A stretch of 64,000 nt of DNA from Phycisphaerales bacterium. Its GTDB lineage: Bacteria > Planctomycetota > Phycisphaerae > UBA1845 > UTPLA1. The stretch covers positions 62,001 to 126,000 of the forward strand of contig JAKSDK010000138.1 of the NCBI GenBank assembly GCA_022360095.1, written 5' to 3'. Shown piece after piece: positions 9,143-18,287 of the stretch. Made by a program: the position numbers and the translations under genes. The notes beneath the pieces were generated by a model. It was not told the origin of the DNA and did no database searches. It saw only the letters and a list, made by a program, of their open reading frames with translations. The stretch's first letter is position 1, and each line of letters opens with the position of its first letter.

Positions 9143-10711
9143 ATGACGAGATCAACACAAACGAGACAAGCAACTTCACGACGCAAGATGACAGAAGCCG
9201 GTTCTAATCGACGCTCCCCTGCAAAAAAAGCGAAGAGGACCCCGAGGAACGCCAAGGGCGTGTCGAAAAAAGTCGCGAAGCCGTTGGCCGCACGTACGGA
9301 AACAACCAAATCGCCCAAAAGGAAGAAGGCTGTTAAAACAGGCAAAATAATCCGATCATACCAAACCGCGCTAGACTATTTGGGCTCTCGAATCAACTAT
9401 GAACGGCGCCCAATGCGCCGGCATGAGCGTGGAACGCTGACGCTTGATCGAATGAAGCGACTTCTGAAGGACCTCGACAACCCTCAGAACAGCTTCCGAA
9501 GCGTCCATATTGCGGGGAGCAAGGGCAAGGGCTCGACGGCGACAATGCTTGCACAAATGCTTATGGGGAACGACCTTAAGGTCGGCCTCTACACATCGCC
9601 GCACATTCTCGACATTCGCGAACGGATTGTGATCAACGACGAGCTGATTACCAAGCCCGCCTTGACCAAGCTGATTGCCAAAATCTCCGAGGTGTCGGCT
9701 CAATACGACGACCAGCCGACCTACTTCGAGATACTGACGGCTGCGGCCTTTTTGCATTTCGCAGAACGGCAAGTGGACGTCGCCGTGATTGAAACGGGTC
9801 TTGGCGGACGTTTTGACGCAACGAACGTGCTTAAGCCTGAAGCATGCGCCATTACCAATATCAGCATTGACCACACCCCCGAACTTGGAGATTCGCTGGA
9901 GAGCATTGCCGCGGAAAAGGCCGGCGTCTTCAAATCCAAAGTGCCGATCGTTTCCGCCCCGCAAACCAAGGAAGTCAAAAAAGTCCTGAAGAAGGCTGCG
10001 GATGCATCCGGGAGCGATTTGCATTTTGCCGGTGATGATATCAGGTTCAGCTACCGGTTTGAGTCATCGCGTAACGCAGGCCCTCAGGCGAGAATCTGTG
10101 TGACGACGCCGACGAGCCACTTTGATCACCTGCTGGTTCCGTTGGTGGGCGAGCATCAGGCCGTTAATTGCGGTGTGGCGTTGGGCCTGCTTGACCAACT
10201 CAAGAACCGCGGTTTCGAGTTGAATGACGAGTCCTCCATCAACGGACTGGCCAACGTGCAGCTGCAAGGCCGCATGGAGATGTTGTGCGATAAGCCTCGT
10301 GTGCTCGGTGACGGCGCCCACAATGCCGCCAGCATCGAAGCCTTGATGCGGGCCATCGGTCAAAACGTTCCTTACGACTCCATGGTCGTCATCTTCGGTT
10401 GCTTTGCCGACAAGGACATCGAAGGAATGCTGAAACTGATCCGGCTTGGTGCAGACAAGGTGATTTTTACACGGGTCAAATCCCCCAGAACCGCCGACCC
10501 CGAGGTTCTGGCTTCAACATTTGCAAACATTTCGGGCCGTATGGCCCAGGTCGCCCCGAGCCTCGCGGATGCGCTTGAGATCGCTGAGAAGGCGGTGACC
10601 CGCGAAGATCTCATCTGCGTCACGGGTTCGTTTTATCTTGTGAGCGAGGCGAAAGAGCATTTCGCAGATCATCCTCATCGCGCGATGTCCATCCTGGTTC
10701 AGACTGCTTAG
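9143..10711 (+). CDS. folC: Bifunctional folylpolyglutamate synthase/dihydrofolate synthase
   Basis: FolC adds L-glutamate to dihydropteroate and to folates, using ATP, in the cytoplasm. The Mur-ligase-type P-loop GSKGKGST is at 125-132. Further family motifs are TSPHILDIRERI, VIETGLGGRFDATN and, near residue 390, DGAHN. At 522 residues it is longer than usual because of about 65 N-terminal residues very rich in Lys, Arg, Ser and Thr; an alternative start at 9188 removes only 15 of these. folP lies 33 kb away in the same window. The 3' end overlaps the convergent gene at 10620-11228 by 92 bp. Confidence 0.93.
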   Translation: MTRSTQTRQATSRRKMTEAGSNRRSPAKKAKRTPRNAKGVSKKVAKPLAARTETTKSPKRKKAVKTGKIIRSYQTALDYLGSRINYERRPMRRHERGTLTLDRMKRLLKDLDNPQNSFRSVHIAGSKGKGSTATMLAQMLMGNDLKVGLYTSPHILDIRERIVINDELITKPALTKLIAKISEVSAQYDDQPTYFEILTAAAFLHFAERQVDVAVIETGLGGRFDATNVLKPEACAITNISIDHTPELGDSLESIAAEKAGVFKSKVPIVSAPQTKEVKKVLKKAADASGSDLHFAGDDIRFSYRFESSRNAGPQARICVTTPTSHFDHLLVPLVGEHQAVNCGVALGLLDQLKNRGFELNDESSINGLANVQLQGRMEMLCDKPRVLGDGAHNAASIEALMRAIGQNVPYDSMVVIFGCFADKDIEGMLKLIRLGADKVIFTRVKSPRTADPEVLASTFANISGRMAQVAPSLADALEIAEKAVTREDLICVTGSFYLVSEAKEHFADHPHRAMSILVQTA

Positions 10712-11228
10712 GCGGCGGAAACTTCTTTTGTTGTCGTGCGGACACGCCGGCCAGCAAAAAGCAGACCGTCCACAAAACGGCCATGACGAGCCCGACAACG
10801 ATCCGCCCGACCGACGAAAACTGGATGAACGCGTTGCCCAGATACGCCCAAAAAAACAAGGCCATCACGGCCGTGAGCCAAAACGCGGTGCGACCGCTTC
10901 CCGGTCGGTCATGTTGAAGGCCGAAACCGATCGTCAACAATCCCATCCCTGAGAGGAACGACAGGACCACTGCCACCATGGACCAAAGCTGATGCATTGA
11001 CGCATCGGTGATGACTTCCGGAATAAACCTGCCGGCTTCGGTCGACCGCAGTTCATCCTGCCAGCAACTGGCCGCCGACCAAAGACAACAGGTACTGACG
11101 GAAAGCAGAAATCCGATCGATTGGTAGACAAAACCGGTCGCATGGCAAAAAGCACGCGGCGAGGCCTGCTGTTCAGATTCGGACTCAGGCTCCTCAGTCG
11201 TCTTCGATTGCATGGTGTTCATGTCCAT
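10620..11228 (-). CDS. Hypothetical membrane protein
   Basis: 202 residues with four hydrophobic segments (near 33-52, 81-103, 115-132 and 143-163), an acidic N terminus and a polar C terminus. I do not recognise a family. The frame runs on past the folC stop, so the two genes overlap tail to tail by 92 bp. The hydrophobic pattern and the Met-rich start make it a believable gene, but the C-terminal residues lie antisense to folC. Confidence 0.6.
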   Translation of the reverse strand: MDMNTMQSKTTEEPESESEQQASPRAFCHATGFVYQSIGFLLSVSTCCLWSAASCWQDELRSTEAGRFIPEVITDASMHQLWSMVAVVLSFLSGMGLLTIGFGLQHDRPGSGRTAFWLTAVMALFFWAYLGNAFIQFSSVGRIVVGLVMAVLWTVCFLLAGVSARQQKKFPPPKQSEPGWTSRDEDDLRNALSPRSQDKTNP

Positions 11229-11318
11229 TCGGGCCCGGATTATAGCGGATTGATCACTCGCGGGTTTGATCCTCTCTGACGACAGGATAAGCCCGATCCG
11301 GCGGCAATAACATCATTC

Positions 11319-11347
11319 TTCTCACGTTTTAGCCTCATAGGTACAAT
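11319..11347 (+). promoter_or_regulatory. Probable promoter of the LTxEQ-repeat gene
   Basis: TTCTCA at 11319-11324 and TACAAT at 11342-11347 are 17 bp apart. The -10 matches five of six consensus bases. It lies about 80 bp upstream of the ATG at 11426. Confidence 0.4.
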
Positions 11348-11425
11348 GAGTTCTTGCCCTGCCGGGCATCCTCCAGTGAATCGGCGATTATCCGTCGCAG
11401 AAATGAAGAATGGGAGAGCACAATC

Positions 11426-12508
11426 ATGACGAAGCGAATATTAGTCTCCAGCATGATCAGCATCATTTTCTGGTCCTTTTGCGAGGCTCAGGACGCCGAG
11501 CGGGACACCCGACGAAGACGCCCCAGAGGTCCGCGATTCGAGTGGATTTTTGACCGCGTCGCCAGGGACCTCGAGCTTGATGAGGAACAGAAGCGACAGT
11601 TTGACGAGATTCGAGCCGCGCATCGAGAGCGAATGGAACCGTTTCGAGAGCGCCGAGAGGCCATCCGACAGGCCAGAGATGAGGGCAATGACGAGCTGGC
11701 CGATCAGCTACGATCAGAGCTGCGTGAGTCGATGCGAGGAAGCGGCGGACCTCGCGAGTCCATGCAGCAAGCCCTGGATGAACTCGATCCGATTCTGACG
11801 GAGGAACAGCGAGGCCGCCTGAGCGAGATGCGGGAGCGCCAAAGGGAACGCCGCGAACGGCGACGCCAAGATCGCAATATGATGGAAAATCTTCCGGATC
11901 AGCTTCAGATGGATGAGTCGCAGCGGTCGCAATATGCCGCCCTGATGGATGCGAGCCGTAAACAAATGCGTGAGCGCTTCTCGAACATGCGACCGTTGTT
12001 TGAGCAAATGCGGGAAGCTCGTGAATCGAATGACGAGGCGCGTTATGAGGAACTGAGGACACAGCTCGATAACATGCGTCCCGATCGTCAGGCCATGCGG
12101 GATAATCTGCTGGGGCAGGTGGAAAGCATTCTTCGAGACGATCAGAAGCAGCAATTGGCGGATCTTCGGCAGAACCTTCAAACGAGCGATGCCCAACCGG
12201 ATGAGAAGCTGCCGGGAGACCTTCGCACAACACTTCGTGCAGCCACGCGCCTCAGGCTCAACACCGAACAAAAGGCCGAACTGAGGAAGATAAACGCCGA
12301 CGCCCGAAAAGCCTGGCGCGATGCCCGTCGAACCGACCGCGAAAACCGCAGCCGTGATCGAGAGGCGGAAGCGGCGCTCACGGCCCAAGTCAAGACGCAG
12401 ATTCTGGGCATACTCGACGAAGAACAAACTGAGAAATATCGAGAAGAGCTGAAGAAGTTGGATCGCAAAGGCGGCAAAAAATCACGCCGTCGCATCCGCG
12501 GAATCTGA
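11426..12508 (+). CDS. Secreted Arg/Glu-rich helical protein with LTxEQ-type repeats (Spy/CpxP-like)
   Basis: 360 residues from the ATG at 11426, which has GGGAG upstream and begins a clear signal peptide (KRILVSSMISIIFWSFCEAQ). The mature part is extremely charged and probably all helical. A motif of the form [L/M]-x-x-[D/E]-x-Q followed by a helix recurs six times (LDEEQKRQF, LTEEQRGRL, MDESQRSQY, LRDDQKQQL, LNTEQKAEL, LDEEQTEKY). This resembles the LTxxQ motif of periplasmic Spy/CpxP proteins, which bind unfolded proteins or metals, although those have only two copies. It sits 30 bp before a PQQ-propeller gene and may share its transcript. Confidence 0.7.
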   Translation: MTKRILVSSMISIIFWSFCEAQDAERDTRRRRPRGPRFEWIFDRVARDLELDEEQKRQFDEIRAAHRERMEPFRERREAIRQARDEGNDELADQLRSELRESMRGSGGPRESMQQALDELDPILTEEQRGRLSEMRERQRERRERRRQDRNMMENLPDQLQMDESQRSQYAALMDASRKQMRERFSNMRPLFEQMREARESNDEARYEELRTQLDNMRPDRQAMRDNLLGQVESILRDDQKQQLADLRQNLQTSDAQPDEKLPGDLRTTLRAATRLRLNTEQKAELRKINADARKAWRDARRTDRENRSRDREAEAALTAQVKTQILGILDEEQTEKYREELKKLDRKGGKKSRRRIRGI

Positions 12509-12538
12509 CGACCTTCTCCTGAAACTGGAGGCACCCTG

Positions 12539-13963
12539 ATGAGAAAAATCGCCGCCGCGGTGGTTTGTTTTTGTGCCTGTTCAAACGCGGCTTTTGCAGA
12601 ATCTCGGTCCGGTGGTAAGTTTTGGCCTCAGTGGCGCGGCCCCCACGCGACCGGCGTCGCGAAAAAGTCCAAGCCGCCGACCGAGTGGAGCGAGACCAAG
12701 AACGTTCGGTGGAAGGTCGCCATACCGGGTCAAGGTCATGCCACGCCGATTGTCTGGGGTGACCGAGTTTACGTTCAAACGGCGGTCAAGACCGAAAAGC
12801 GTCTCAAGCCCAAGGGGGACGCTCCGGCCCAGCTTTTCGGAAATGACTCAGGCCGTGATCAGAGCGCGGACATCTTCGCATCAGGCTATCTTCAGCCTGA
12901 GGAGCGCCGGCGACGTGGTGGTCGGGGTCGCAGGGGGCGCCGCCGTCGTCCGAAGCCGACCCAGGTTCACAAGTTTTCCGTTTTGGCCCTCAATCGGCTG
13001 GACGGTAAAGTTGTCTGGGAAAAATCAGTGTGTGAAGAGCTGCCTCACGAGTCACTTCATCCCGATAGTACTCAGGCGTCGAATTCGCCCGTGACCGACG
13101 GTAAACATCTCTATGCCTATTTCGGTTCGCGCGGTCTGTATTGCCTCGATATGGACGGCAACCTGAAATGGAAAAAAAACTTCGGCAAAATGCGAACCCG
13201 AAACAGTTTTGGGGAAGGCAGCTCACCGGTTCTCTTCGGTGACGCAATTGTCGTAAATTGGGACCATGAAGACGACTCCTTCATCGTCGCTCTCCATAAG
13301 AAAACCGGCGAGCAGTTATGGAAGGTCAACCGCGATGAGCCGACGTCATGGTCCACGCCGATCGTCGTGGAACATGAGGGCAAGCCTCAGGTCGTGACCG
13401 CCTCCACCGGGTATGTCCGCAGCTATGATCTGAAAAGCGGAGACGTCCTCTGGCGATGCGGCGGCCTGACCTCCAATGTGATTTCGACGCCCGTGTCGGA
13501 TTTCGGCATGATCTTCGCGATGAGCGGCCGTCGAGGTGATGCCCTGCTGGCCATCCGTTACCCGGGTGCGACCGGAGACATCACCGATTCCAAGGCGGTC
13601 GTCTGGCAGCATGACAAGGATACATCGTACGTTCCTTCGCCATTGCTGTATGACGACACTCTCTATTTTCTGAAAAGATCGAACGCAATTCTCTCATGTT
13701 TCAATGCCAAGACCGGCAAAAAATATTACGCTCAACAACGGCTTGAGGGAGTCGACGGCGTATACGCCTCTCCGGTCGGAGCTGACGGCCGTGTGTATAT
13801 CGCCGGTCGCAACGGTACGACCGTCGTCATCAAACGGGGCCCTGAATTTGAAGTGCTGGCGACCAACTTTCTGGACGACGGTTTCGACGCGTCTCCCGCA
13901 ATTGCAGGGAATGAGTTGTACCTGCGCGGCCGCCGACATCTTTATTGCATCGCAACAAATTAG
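12539..13963 (+). CDS. Secreted PQQ-binding-like beta-propeller protein
   Basis: 474 residues with a signal peptide (AAAVVCFCACSNAAFA) and GGAGG 7 nt before the ATG. The opening QWRGPHATGVAKKSKPPTEW stretch is typical of planctomycete outer-membrane-protein-assembly-like/PQQ propellers. Tryptophan-docking blades follow (LNRLDGKVVWEKS, HKKTGEQLWKVN, DLKSGDVLWRCGG, NAKTGKKYYAQQ). An Arg/Gly-rich insert lies at about 120-141. It lacks quinoprotein dehydrogenase catalytic residues that I can recognise, so a scaffold or binding role is likelier than catalysis. Confidence 0.85.
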   Translation: MRKIAAAVVCFCACSNAAFAESRSGGKFWPQWRGPHATGVAKKSKPPTEWSETKNVRWKVAIPGQGHATPIVWGDRVYVQTAVKTEKRLKPKGDAPAQLFGNDSGRDQSADIFASGYLQPEERRRRGGRGRRGRRRRPKPTQVHKFSVLALNRLDGKVVWEKSVCEELPHESLHPDSTQASNSPVTDGKHLYAYFGSRGLYCLDMDGNLKWKKNFGKMRTRNSFGEGSSPVLFGDAIVVNWDHEDDSFIVALHKKTGEQLWKVNRDEPTSWSTPIVVEHEGKPQVVTASTGYVRSYDLKSGDVLWRCGGLTSNVISTPVSDFGMIFAMSGRRGDALLAIRYPGATGDITDSKAVVWQHDKDTSYVPSPLLYDDTLYFLKRSNAILSCFNAKTGKKYYAQQRLEGVDGVYASPVGADGRVYIAGRNGTTVVIKRGPEFEVLATNFLDDGFDASPAIAGNELYLRGRRHLYCIATN

Positions 13964-14042
13964 ATCAGAGCCGCACCCTTGACAACATTTTGCATTGCAC
14001 AATGAGCGAACGAACGTTTCGGCGTCGAAAAACAGCGTGACC

Positions 14043-14077
14043 AAAGCCCCGGTCAGGCATGCCTGACCGGGGCTTTT
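14043..14077. terminator. Bidirectional terminator, perfect palindrome
   Basis: A 34-bp perfect palindrome (arms AAAGCCCCGGTCAGGCA and its complement) with A/T tracts at both outer ends. It lies between the convergent PQQ-propeller and TadG-like genes and can terminate both. The arm sequence recurs at 23958-24003. Confidence 0.85.
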
Positions 14078-14166
14078 CGGAAAAAATCAGAGCCGCGAAC
14101 GCCCGGGAACGATTCCCCTACGATCGCGGCTCTGTGAGTGTCCTTGATCTGTCCGTGAGACTCTTC

Positions 14167-16140
14167 TTATTGGATCAGCCGTACCGGCCGCTTTCCTCCG
14201 AGCGTCTGGAATATTTGCTTAAGCTGATTCACGTAGTAGGGCTCGTTGTTGTTGTCGGGATCCGGGGCATTGTCCGCGAAGTAATAGTGTTCAGCCGTTG
14301 ACGCCATATCGATGCAAAGATCCTCGTTCACGTCACCGCCGACACCGATGGAATAGACGGTCATCCCCATGTTCTTGGCTTCAGCCGCCTGATCGATGGC
14401 CCAATCAATCGCATCGGCATGGTTGTTGCCCACATAGGAATTGTACTCATTCACGTTGGGCTTTCCGTCGGTCAGCATAATAATGACCTTCGACGCAGCG
14501 GTTCGGGCCCGGCTGCTGGTCAATTCGGCGATGGCCTTATTCATACCCGCACCGATGTTCGTCGTGGAAGTGTCATGGCCGGCCTGGTAAGTGTTCAGAT
14601 TCGTAGGAATCAGCTGCAACGCTTCCGCCAGGGTCTGACCCGAGTCCGGAATCGACAGGTCCATCCGATGAATACCATACTGGCCGAACGTTTCCAGCGA
14701 GACATGATCCTGGGTATCCAGCGTGACGATCTCATTAATCATCGTCTGCACGGCGTCCTTGACCGAATAAAGCGGCTCTTCCGGCGCGTCGGCCAACTCG
14801 GGCGTGTCTCCATGATTGGCCCGGTCTTCCAGCAGATAATTTACAAACGTCTTGATTCCGTATCGATACCGGAGATCCGAGTCGGTGTCCTCCATCCAGG
14901 TCGAGCTCGATTTGACGTAGTCGACATAGTCACTCCAACTTCCGTCGGCGAAGGGATAACTCACTTCCTGAGTCAGCTCGCTGCTGCCGACGATACTGTT
15001 GCCGTTTCCTCCGCTGCTGAATTTCGCACCGCTCTTGCCGCTTTTCCAGCCCGCCAGGCCTAGAAGGACTTTCACTCGGTTACGATAATACGTCGATTGA
15101 TAGTCATACTGACTACTTAACAAGGCGCTGCGCTCCGACGAGGTATAGCCCGCCTCGGTCAGATTTGCGATGACGTCCGGATCAGTGCAGGTGTAATAGC
15201 GCGGAATGTAATAAAGTCCGTCGTCATTCGTGGGGTTGTACACGTTCAACGTCACCGGATCACCAAAGCCGGTCATCCAGCCCCATCGAGGTCCGGTCGG
15301 ATTGGAACTTCCGCCGGCCGGCTCGTCGCCCGGATCAGGATTACCGCCTTCCACTTGCGGTGACCCCGCTCCCGTGGCGGGTTGGCTATCACCTGCGGCG
15401 GGCGCGCCGGGGGATGAAGGATTTGAACCGTTCTTTATTCCGGCACAACCCTTGTTTACCGGCAAGGCCAACCAAATGTCCTTCAGGTTGATCTGCACGC
15501 CGTCGATGGTTCCGCTCTTTTCGGAAGCGAACGTATCGTAGTGGCGTAGCTCGCTGTCATCATTCATGGAACCCGAGAGGTCGATCACCAGCGCAATGTC
15601 CCTGGGCACGAGCATGGCTACGGCACTCGCTTCCATTTGGGTCTCCGTCAGGCCAAAGGTCCTCGCAAACAGCAAGGACACGGGCCCGTCGGAGGCGCTT
15701 TGATCTCGTCGCAACGTCACCTTGACCGCGTCGTAGGGCTGTGTATTTGCGTGAAAATCAAACTTATCGTCGCCGGACATGGTGGCATGACCGAACACCA
15801 GGTCAGTCTGAATCAGATCGGCGTTGTCGCCCATAATGCTGTTCTGGCTGGCATATTTCGCGGCTTCGGCCAAGGCCATGTCTGTCGGATTGGCTGTGGT
15901 CCCAAGTTGAGAAGCGGCTGCCAGCGCCGCCGCATCCGCAGCGCTTTGCAGTTCCTGCTTCGCGCCATACATCAACCCGGTATCAACAGCCAGCGCCGCC
16001 ACGCCCAGGCCCACGGCACTGCCGAAGACGGTGGTTTGGACCATGATCGATCCGCGACGAGCGCGGGATTTCGGATTTCTGCCCACGGCTGTGATTCGAA
16101 GGCCCCGATTGTGTTTCCGGCGTTGGGATGATGGCGGCAC
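14167..16140 (-). CDS. TadG-like membrane protein with interrupted VWA domain
   Basis: 657 residues from the GTG at 16140, chosen because AGGAG lies 8 nt upstream; an in-frame TTG at 16167 has no such site. After a basic N terminus comes one membrane segment (residues ~37-60) and an AADAAALAAA stretch, as in TadE/TadG pilus-assembly pseudopilins. A VWA domain begins with the MIDAS motif DLSGSM at 187-192 and resumes only near 458 (SVKDAVQTM), with TNIGAG near 527 and TDGKP near 557. The intervening ~260 residues include a Pro/Gly/Ser-rich stretch. It is probably exported and membrane-anchored. No other tad genes are nearby. Confidence 0.8.
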   Translation of the reverse strand: MPPSSQRRKHNRGLRITAVGRNPKSRARRGSIMVQTTVFGSAVGLGVAALAVDTGLMYGAKQELQSAADAAALAAASQLGTTANPTDMALAEAAKYASQNSIMGDNADLIQTDLVFGHATMSGDDKFDFHANTQPYDAVKVTLRRDQSASDGPVSLLFARTFGLTETQMEASAVAMLVPRDIALVIDLSGSMNDDSELRHYDTFASEKSGTIDGVQINLKDIWLALPVNKGCAGIKNGSNPSSPGAPAAGDSQPATGAGSPQVEGGNPDPGDEPAGGSSNPTGPRWGWMTGFGDPVTLNVYNPTNDDGLYYIPRYYTCTDPDVIANLTEAGYTSSERSALLSSQYDYQSTYYRNRVKVLLGLAGWKSGKSGAKFSSGGNGNSIVGSSELTQEVSYPFADGSWSDYVDYVKSSSTWMEDTDSDLRYRYGIKTFVNYLLEDRANHGDTPELADAPEEPLYSVKDAVQTMINEIVTLDTQDHVSLETFGQYGIHRMDLSIPDSGQTLAEALQLIPTNLNTYQAGHDTSTTNIGAGMNKAIAELTSSRARTAASKVIIMLTDGKPNVNEYNSYVGNNHADAIDWAIDQAAEAKNMGMTVYSIGVGGDVNEDLCIDMASTAEHYYFADNAPDPDNNNEPYYVNQLKQIFQTLGGKRPVRLIQ

Positions 16141-16309
16141 TTTGTCACTCCTGTTTGAGTACAACAACCAGCACGTTCAAAAGCGAGGGCATACACCTAC
16201 TCTTTAAGATTCACATGAACGTGAAGCAAACCATCCCGGGACGAATTCAGGAAATGCGGGGCGATAATGTAGACAGAGGAAGAAAAAGATGCCCGATAAG
16301 AGTAACAAC

Positions 16310-16963
16310 CTATTTGTGATAGCCTGCGAGGTTTCTTAATTGCTGCCGCTGGATTCCCATCGTGATTTGCTGCAATCCGCGCTTGAGCTCGATGGAGTCC
16401 TCGGTAATCGACAGTCCGTATCTTTTTCGCCCCTCACCGAGCGTATTCACATTACGGACGCGGGCCTTACCCGTGAATCGCTGTCCTCCGTAATACAGCG
16501 TCACTTCCACAACGGACCCGTTTTCGTAGCTCTCCAAGGACCAGATACTGAACCCGTTGAAGCTGACGTCGACCAGCCAAACGGAATCCGTCCCTATCAT
16601 TGCATTGAGTTTGCTGCCGGGGACCGATACTCTGAACGTGCTTCGTACCTCGCAAGGGTGGGGCTGGCCGATCCAGGTCAAGCGGATCAGGATCGGCGGC
16701 TCTTGTCGGAGGATGGCCTGGACGGTGGCCTGGGCTCGGACAAATTTGTATTTGAGACGGCAAAGCACCTCAACGCGCGCATCGACAGGCAGCTCAATCC
16801 ACTCCTGAGTTTCAAAGACCAACTCGCAGGCTGTCGATGTAACGACAGCGCCTCGTATAGCGTGTTCCCCGGAATCGTCCGAGAAACGTACGTGTATGCC
16901 CGAGCCGCTCTCCAACATCATCGCACCTGAGTAGGGTTGCCCTTCCGTCCCGAAGATGTGCAT
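16310..16963 (-). CDS. PilZ domain-containing protein
   Basis: 217 residues. An N-terminal YcgR-N-like beta domain is followed, from about residue 105, by a PilZ-type domain: RSTFRV matches the position of the usual RxxxR region in part, and VDVSFNGFSI matches the [D/N]xSxxG motif. PilZ proteins bind cyclic di-GMP and change motility or polysaccharide export. The arginine motif is reduced here, so nucleotide binding is not certain. The gene lies 170 bp upstream of the TadG-like gene on the same strand. Confidence 0.75.
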   Translation of the reverse strand: MHIFGTEGQPYSGAMMLESGSGIHVRFSDDSGEHAIRGAVVTSTACELVFETQEWIELPVDARVEVLCRLKYKFVRAQATVQAILRQEPPILIRLTWIGQPHPCEVRSTFRVSVPGSKLNAMIGTDSVWLVDVSFNGFSIWSLESYENGSVVEVTLYYGGQRFTGKARVRNVNTLGEGRKRYGLSITEDSIELKRGLQQITMGIQRQQLRNLAGYHK

Positions 16964-17023
16964 CGGTGCATCAGGCGCTGCGCTTAATCGGAACCAATTC
17001 AGGTGAGGATATCGGAATTCGCT

Positions 17024-17794
17024 CTACGCCCTGCCGACGGTCAGGAAAATCGGAGCCCAGATGTTCTTCTTGCGCTGCCGGACGTCCTTGAAGCCCGCAT
17101 CGAGGAAGTACTCGCGCATATCAGACCAGGAGACATGACAGACCTTGGCCTCCGGAGTGCTCTCGGCAGCCGTGATGAACACATCGAACAGGAACCAGCC
17201 GATAACGTTATCCCGAAAACCGTCAATGAGCATGAGGCGGCCTCCAGGCCGCAAAACCCTCCGCATTTCCCGAACCGCCTCCCTTTGGTGCGGATAGTGA
17301 TGGAATGAGTTGCTGCAGGTCACGACATCGAAGGACTGATCCCTGAAAGGCAGGTGCTCGGCGTCGCCATTCAAGAAACTGGGGGCGTCTTCATCGATTT
17401 CCTGAGCTTTGCCATGCGCGACACCGCACATGCTTAACGAATAATCCAAGCCAACGAGCTGGCGAGACGGCAACGGACTTCCCGCGACCATCGCGACCCA
17501 GGTGCCAGTGCCACTGCCGATGTCCAGCAGATCGAATGGCGCCGGATCATCGCGACGCCAACGATAAAGTTCCTCCATGAACATCCGATAAGTCGGCTGG
17601 AACAACAAGTGCTGGACAATCGATCGGTCATACGTATGGGCCCACGCATCGAATTCGTGACGGGCTCGATGCTTGACGGCGTGATGAACGGATCGGTGCT
17701 GATCGTTCTGTTGAATATCGTTCGGAACACCGTCTTTCTTACCGAGGGCTTCGGCCGAATCGATATTCTCCTGTCTGACCTCGTACTTCGTCAT
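17024..17794 (-). CDS. Class I SAM-dependent methyltransferase (UbiE/Methyltransf_11-like)
   Basis: 256 residues from the ATG at 17794; the frame is open upstream to 17860 and the start is uncertain because no strong ribosome site is visible. Motif I LDIGSGTGTW, the post-I acidic VGLDYS, motif II (AEHLPFRDQSFDVVTCSNSFHHY) and LRPGGRLMLIDGF are all present, which shows a complete Rossmann-type methyltransferase. The substrate cannot be told from the sequence. It lies 60 bp upstream of the PilZ gene's far side on the same strand, without an obvious functional link. Confidence 0.85.
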   Translation of the reverse strand: MTKYEVRQENIDSAEALGKKDGVPNDIQQNDQHRSVHHAVKHRARHEFDAWAHTYDRSIVQHLLFQPTYRMFMEELYRWRRDDPAPFDLLDIGSGTGTWVAMVAGSPLPSRQLVGLDYSLSMCGVAHGKAQEIDEDAPSFLNGDAEHLPFRDQSFDVVTCSNSFHHYPHQREAVREMRRVLRPGGRLMLIDGFRDNVIGWFLFDVFITAAESTPEAKVCHVSWSDMREYFLDAGFKDVRQRKKNIWAPIFLTVGRA

Positions 17795-18098
17795 GACGCA
17801 GATTCTAATCCAGCTTGGCGATGACTGCATGATTATCGCGTCGGCAGGTTCGCGACACACCGACGCACACGATGGATGACCTTAGAATCGCATGGATCAT
17901 GAAATCAACTTAAGGCGTTCTTTGCTTCCGTCGAAAAACGGCGCCGTTGAAACACGTTCTCGCAGATGGAACCCTGAAATCGAAACCGTCTAAAGTTTGA
18001 CAACTTCAGCGGTCGATAGGTTGTTGCCGCCGTTTCTAGTGACCCACATTCCTCCTGACAAACACCTCTCGCCGAGATGTCATGGGAGACCCGTCGCG

Positions 18099-18266
18099 AT
18101 GTCCAAGCGGGAGCTTATTGATCGCATCAGACTTTTGAATCGTTCCGCCCGAGAAGCATTTCTCCAGGCCTTTACTGAAGATGAACTCGCAGCCTATCTT
18201 CAACAACTGGAATCCATCAAACCACGAAACGATCCCGGCCTCACCATCGAGACGTCCAATAACTGA
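18099..18266 (+). CDS. Small conserved-looking protein of 55 residues
   Basis: The frame is open from 17997, but the ATG at 18099 has GGGAG about 10 nt upstream and begins a compact helical sequence: MSKRELIDRIRLLN, then FTEDELAAYLQQLE. It looks like a small DNA- or protein-binding helical bundle similar to short hypothetical proteins common in planctomycetes. I do not know a function. TTGACA at 17997-18002 may belong to its promoter. Confidence 0.6.
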   Translation: MSKRELIDRIRLLNRSAREAFLQAFTEDELAAYLQQLESIKPRNDPGLTIETSNN

Positions 18267-18287
18267 CATCACGGTTGCGGCTCACAC

